Positions 5,975 through 6,283 of a stretch of 6,283 nucleotides of DNA are shown in pieces; positions within the stretch are counted from its first letter, which is position 1, and the number at the start of each line of letters is the position of its first letter. A program made the translations under genes and the position numbers. The DNA is from Erysipelothrix sp. Lineage in GTDB: Bacteria; Bacillota_I; Bacilli_A; Erysipelotrichales; Erysipelotrichaceae. The stretch covers positions 1 to 6,283 of the forward strand of contig JASLJD010000101.1 of NCBI GenBank assembly GCA_030152625.1, written 5' to 3'. The notes beneath the pieces are model-generated. The model had not been told where the DNA came from, made no database searches, and saw only the letters and a list, made by a program, of their open reading frames with translations.

Positions 5975-6004
5975 CTTCAATCTCCATTTCTATAAGTACT
6001 TCCT

Positions 6005-6032
6005 ATTCTAACAAGTTTATACCCTTTTACAA
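6005..6032 (-). promoter_or_regulatory. Candidate promoter of the YdcF-family gene
   Basis: On the minus strand, -35 TTGTAA (6027-6032; four of six consensus bases) and -10 TAGAAT (6005-6010; five of six) are separated by 16 bases. The predicted start near 5998 gives a leader of about 24 bases before the ATG at 5974. Confidence 0.5.
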
Positions 6033-6062
6033 TCCCACAAGCCCCTGTTGAGCAGTAAAAAG

Positions 6063-6071
6063 TGATATAAT
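6063..6071 (+). promoter_or_regulatory. Extended -10 promoter of the DUF4256 gene
   Basis: TGATATAAT is a perfect extended -10 element (TGnTATAAT). The hexamer 17 bases upstream (CCCTGT) is not a recognisable -35, which extended -10 promoters can tolerate. Transcription would start near 6078, just before the AAAGGGG ribosome binding site (6081-6087), seven bases from the ATG. Confidence 0.6.
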
Positions 6072-6094
6072 CAATAAAAGAAAGGGGCCTTTTA

Positions 6095-6283
6095 ATGAAG
6101 ACACTCATAAGCCATCTCCAAACACGTTTTGAAAATAATATGCACCGACATCCTCAAATCCAATGGCACGATATAGAAGCAAAAATCATCGCAAACGAAA
6201 ACTTACAAAAGACCGTTCAATGGATGGAGGAAACAGGCGGCGAACCAGATGTAACATTGTTTGAAGATAAACTTGTATTTACA
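6095..6283 (+). CDS. DUF4256 family protein, N-terminal part only
   Basis: The first 63 codons of a gene that runs off the right edge without a stop. The product begins MKTLISHLQTRFENNMHRH and continues with WHDIEAKIIANENLQ (24-38) and EETGGEPDV (45-53). The RFENNMHRH and TGGEPDV blocks match what I recall of DUF4256, a small soluble protein family (usually somewhat under 200 residues) found in Bacillota and other bacteria with no established function. There is no signal peptide or membrane segment in the visible part. The start is supported by AAAGGGG seven bases upstream and by the promoter at 6063-6071. It is transcribed divergently from the YdcF gene, and nothing ties it functionally to its neighbours. 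Confidence 0.78.
   Translation, partial: MKTLISHLQTRFENNMHRHPQIQWHDIEAKIIANENLQKTVQWMEETGGEPDVTLFEDKLVFT

Noticed and set aside
5975..5980. TTG at 5980 as the YdcF start, two codons earlier
   Set aside because: It directly abuts the GGAGA site with no spacing, whereas ATG at 5974 has the expected six-base gap.
5706..5987. Minus-strand open frame with ATG at 5987, overlapping the start of the YdcF gene in another frame
   Set aside because: The YdcF frame carries the membrane segments and runs on into the DUF218 motifs. The GGAGA at 5981-5985 serves the ATG at 5974 and would lie inside this alternative frame.
6048..6071. TTGAGC at 6049 as the -35 for the TATAAT at 6066
   Set aside because: The hexamers are only about 11 bases apart, too close for a sigma-A promoter. 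The extended -10 explains the element better.

Overview
This 6.3 kb window reads as an ordinary chromosomal stretch of a low-GC Gram-positive bacterium (Bacillota). The signs are AT-rich sequence, strong AGGAGG-type ribosome binding sites, Rho-independent terminators with T-runs, a glucose-family PTS permease, and a MurR/RpiR regulator whose start resembles Bacillus GlvR. The genus cannot be fixed from this sequence. I see no mobile element, CRISPR array, tRNA or rRNA.

Layout from left to right. (1) 1-302, minus strand: the 5' end of a secreted von Willebrand factor A-domain protein that runs off the left edge. It has its own promoter and a leader hairpin beside its ribosome binding site. (2) 433-476: a strong terminator closing the sugar operon. 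(3) 561-4052, minus strand: a three-gene, translationally overlapping operon, transcribed in the order GH4 NAD-dependent 6-phospho-alpha-glucosidase, ChbG/YdjC-type carbohydrate deacetylase, then PTS EIICB permease of the glucose/glucoside family. (4) 4053-4169: a divergent control region with an array of CTTAYTA half-sites forming two dyads. (5) 4170-4913, plus strand: an RpiR-family regulator (HTH plus SIS). (6) 4912-4945: a bidirectional terminator shared by two convergent genes. (7) 4946-5974, minus strand: a membrane-anchored YdcF/DUF218 protein. (8) 5975-6094: a divergent promoter region. (9) 6095-6283, plus strand: the start of a DUF4256 protein that runs off the right edge.

The coherent system is the sugar locus. 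The EIICB would import and phosphorylate a disaccharide or related glycoside, using an EIIA supplied from elsewhere. The deacetylase would remove an acetyl group from an N-acetylated sugar, and the GH4 enzyme would hydrolyse the phosphorylated glycoside. The RpiR regulator would sense a phosphosugar and control the operon. The architecture is like the Bacillus glv/mal locus (glvA-glvR-glvC) with a ChbG-type deacetylase inserted, as in the E. coli chitobiose (chb) operon. The most interesting inference is that the substrate is an acetylated, possibly alpha-linked, amino-sugar glycoside rather than plain maltose. The GH4 signature CDMP reads CDMT here, which also hints at a divergent specificity. 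The flanking genes (vWA, YdcF, DUF4256) look functionally unrelated.
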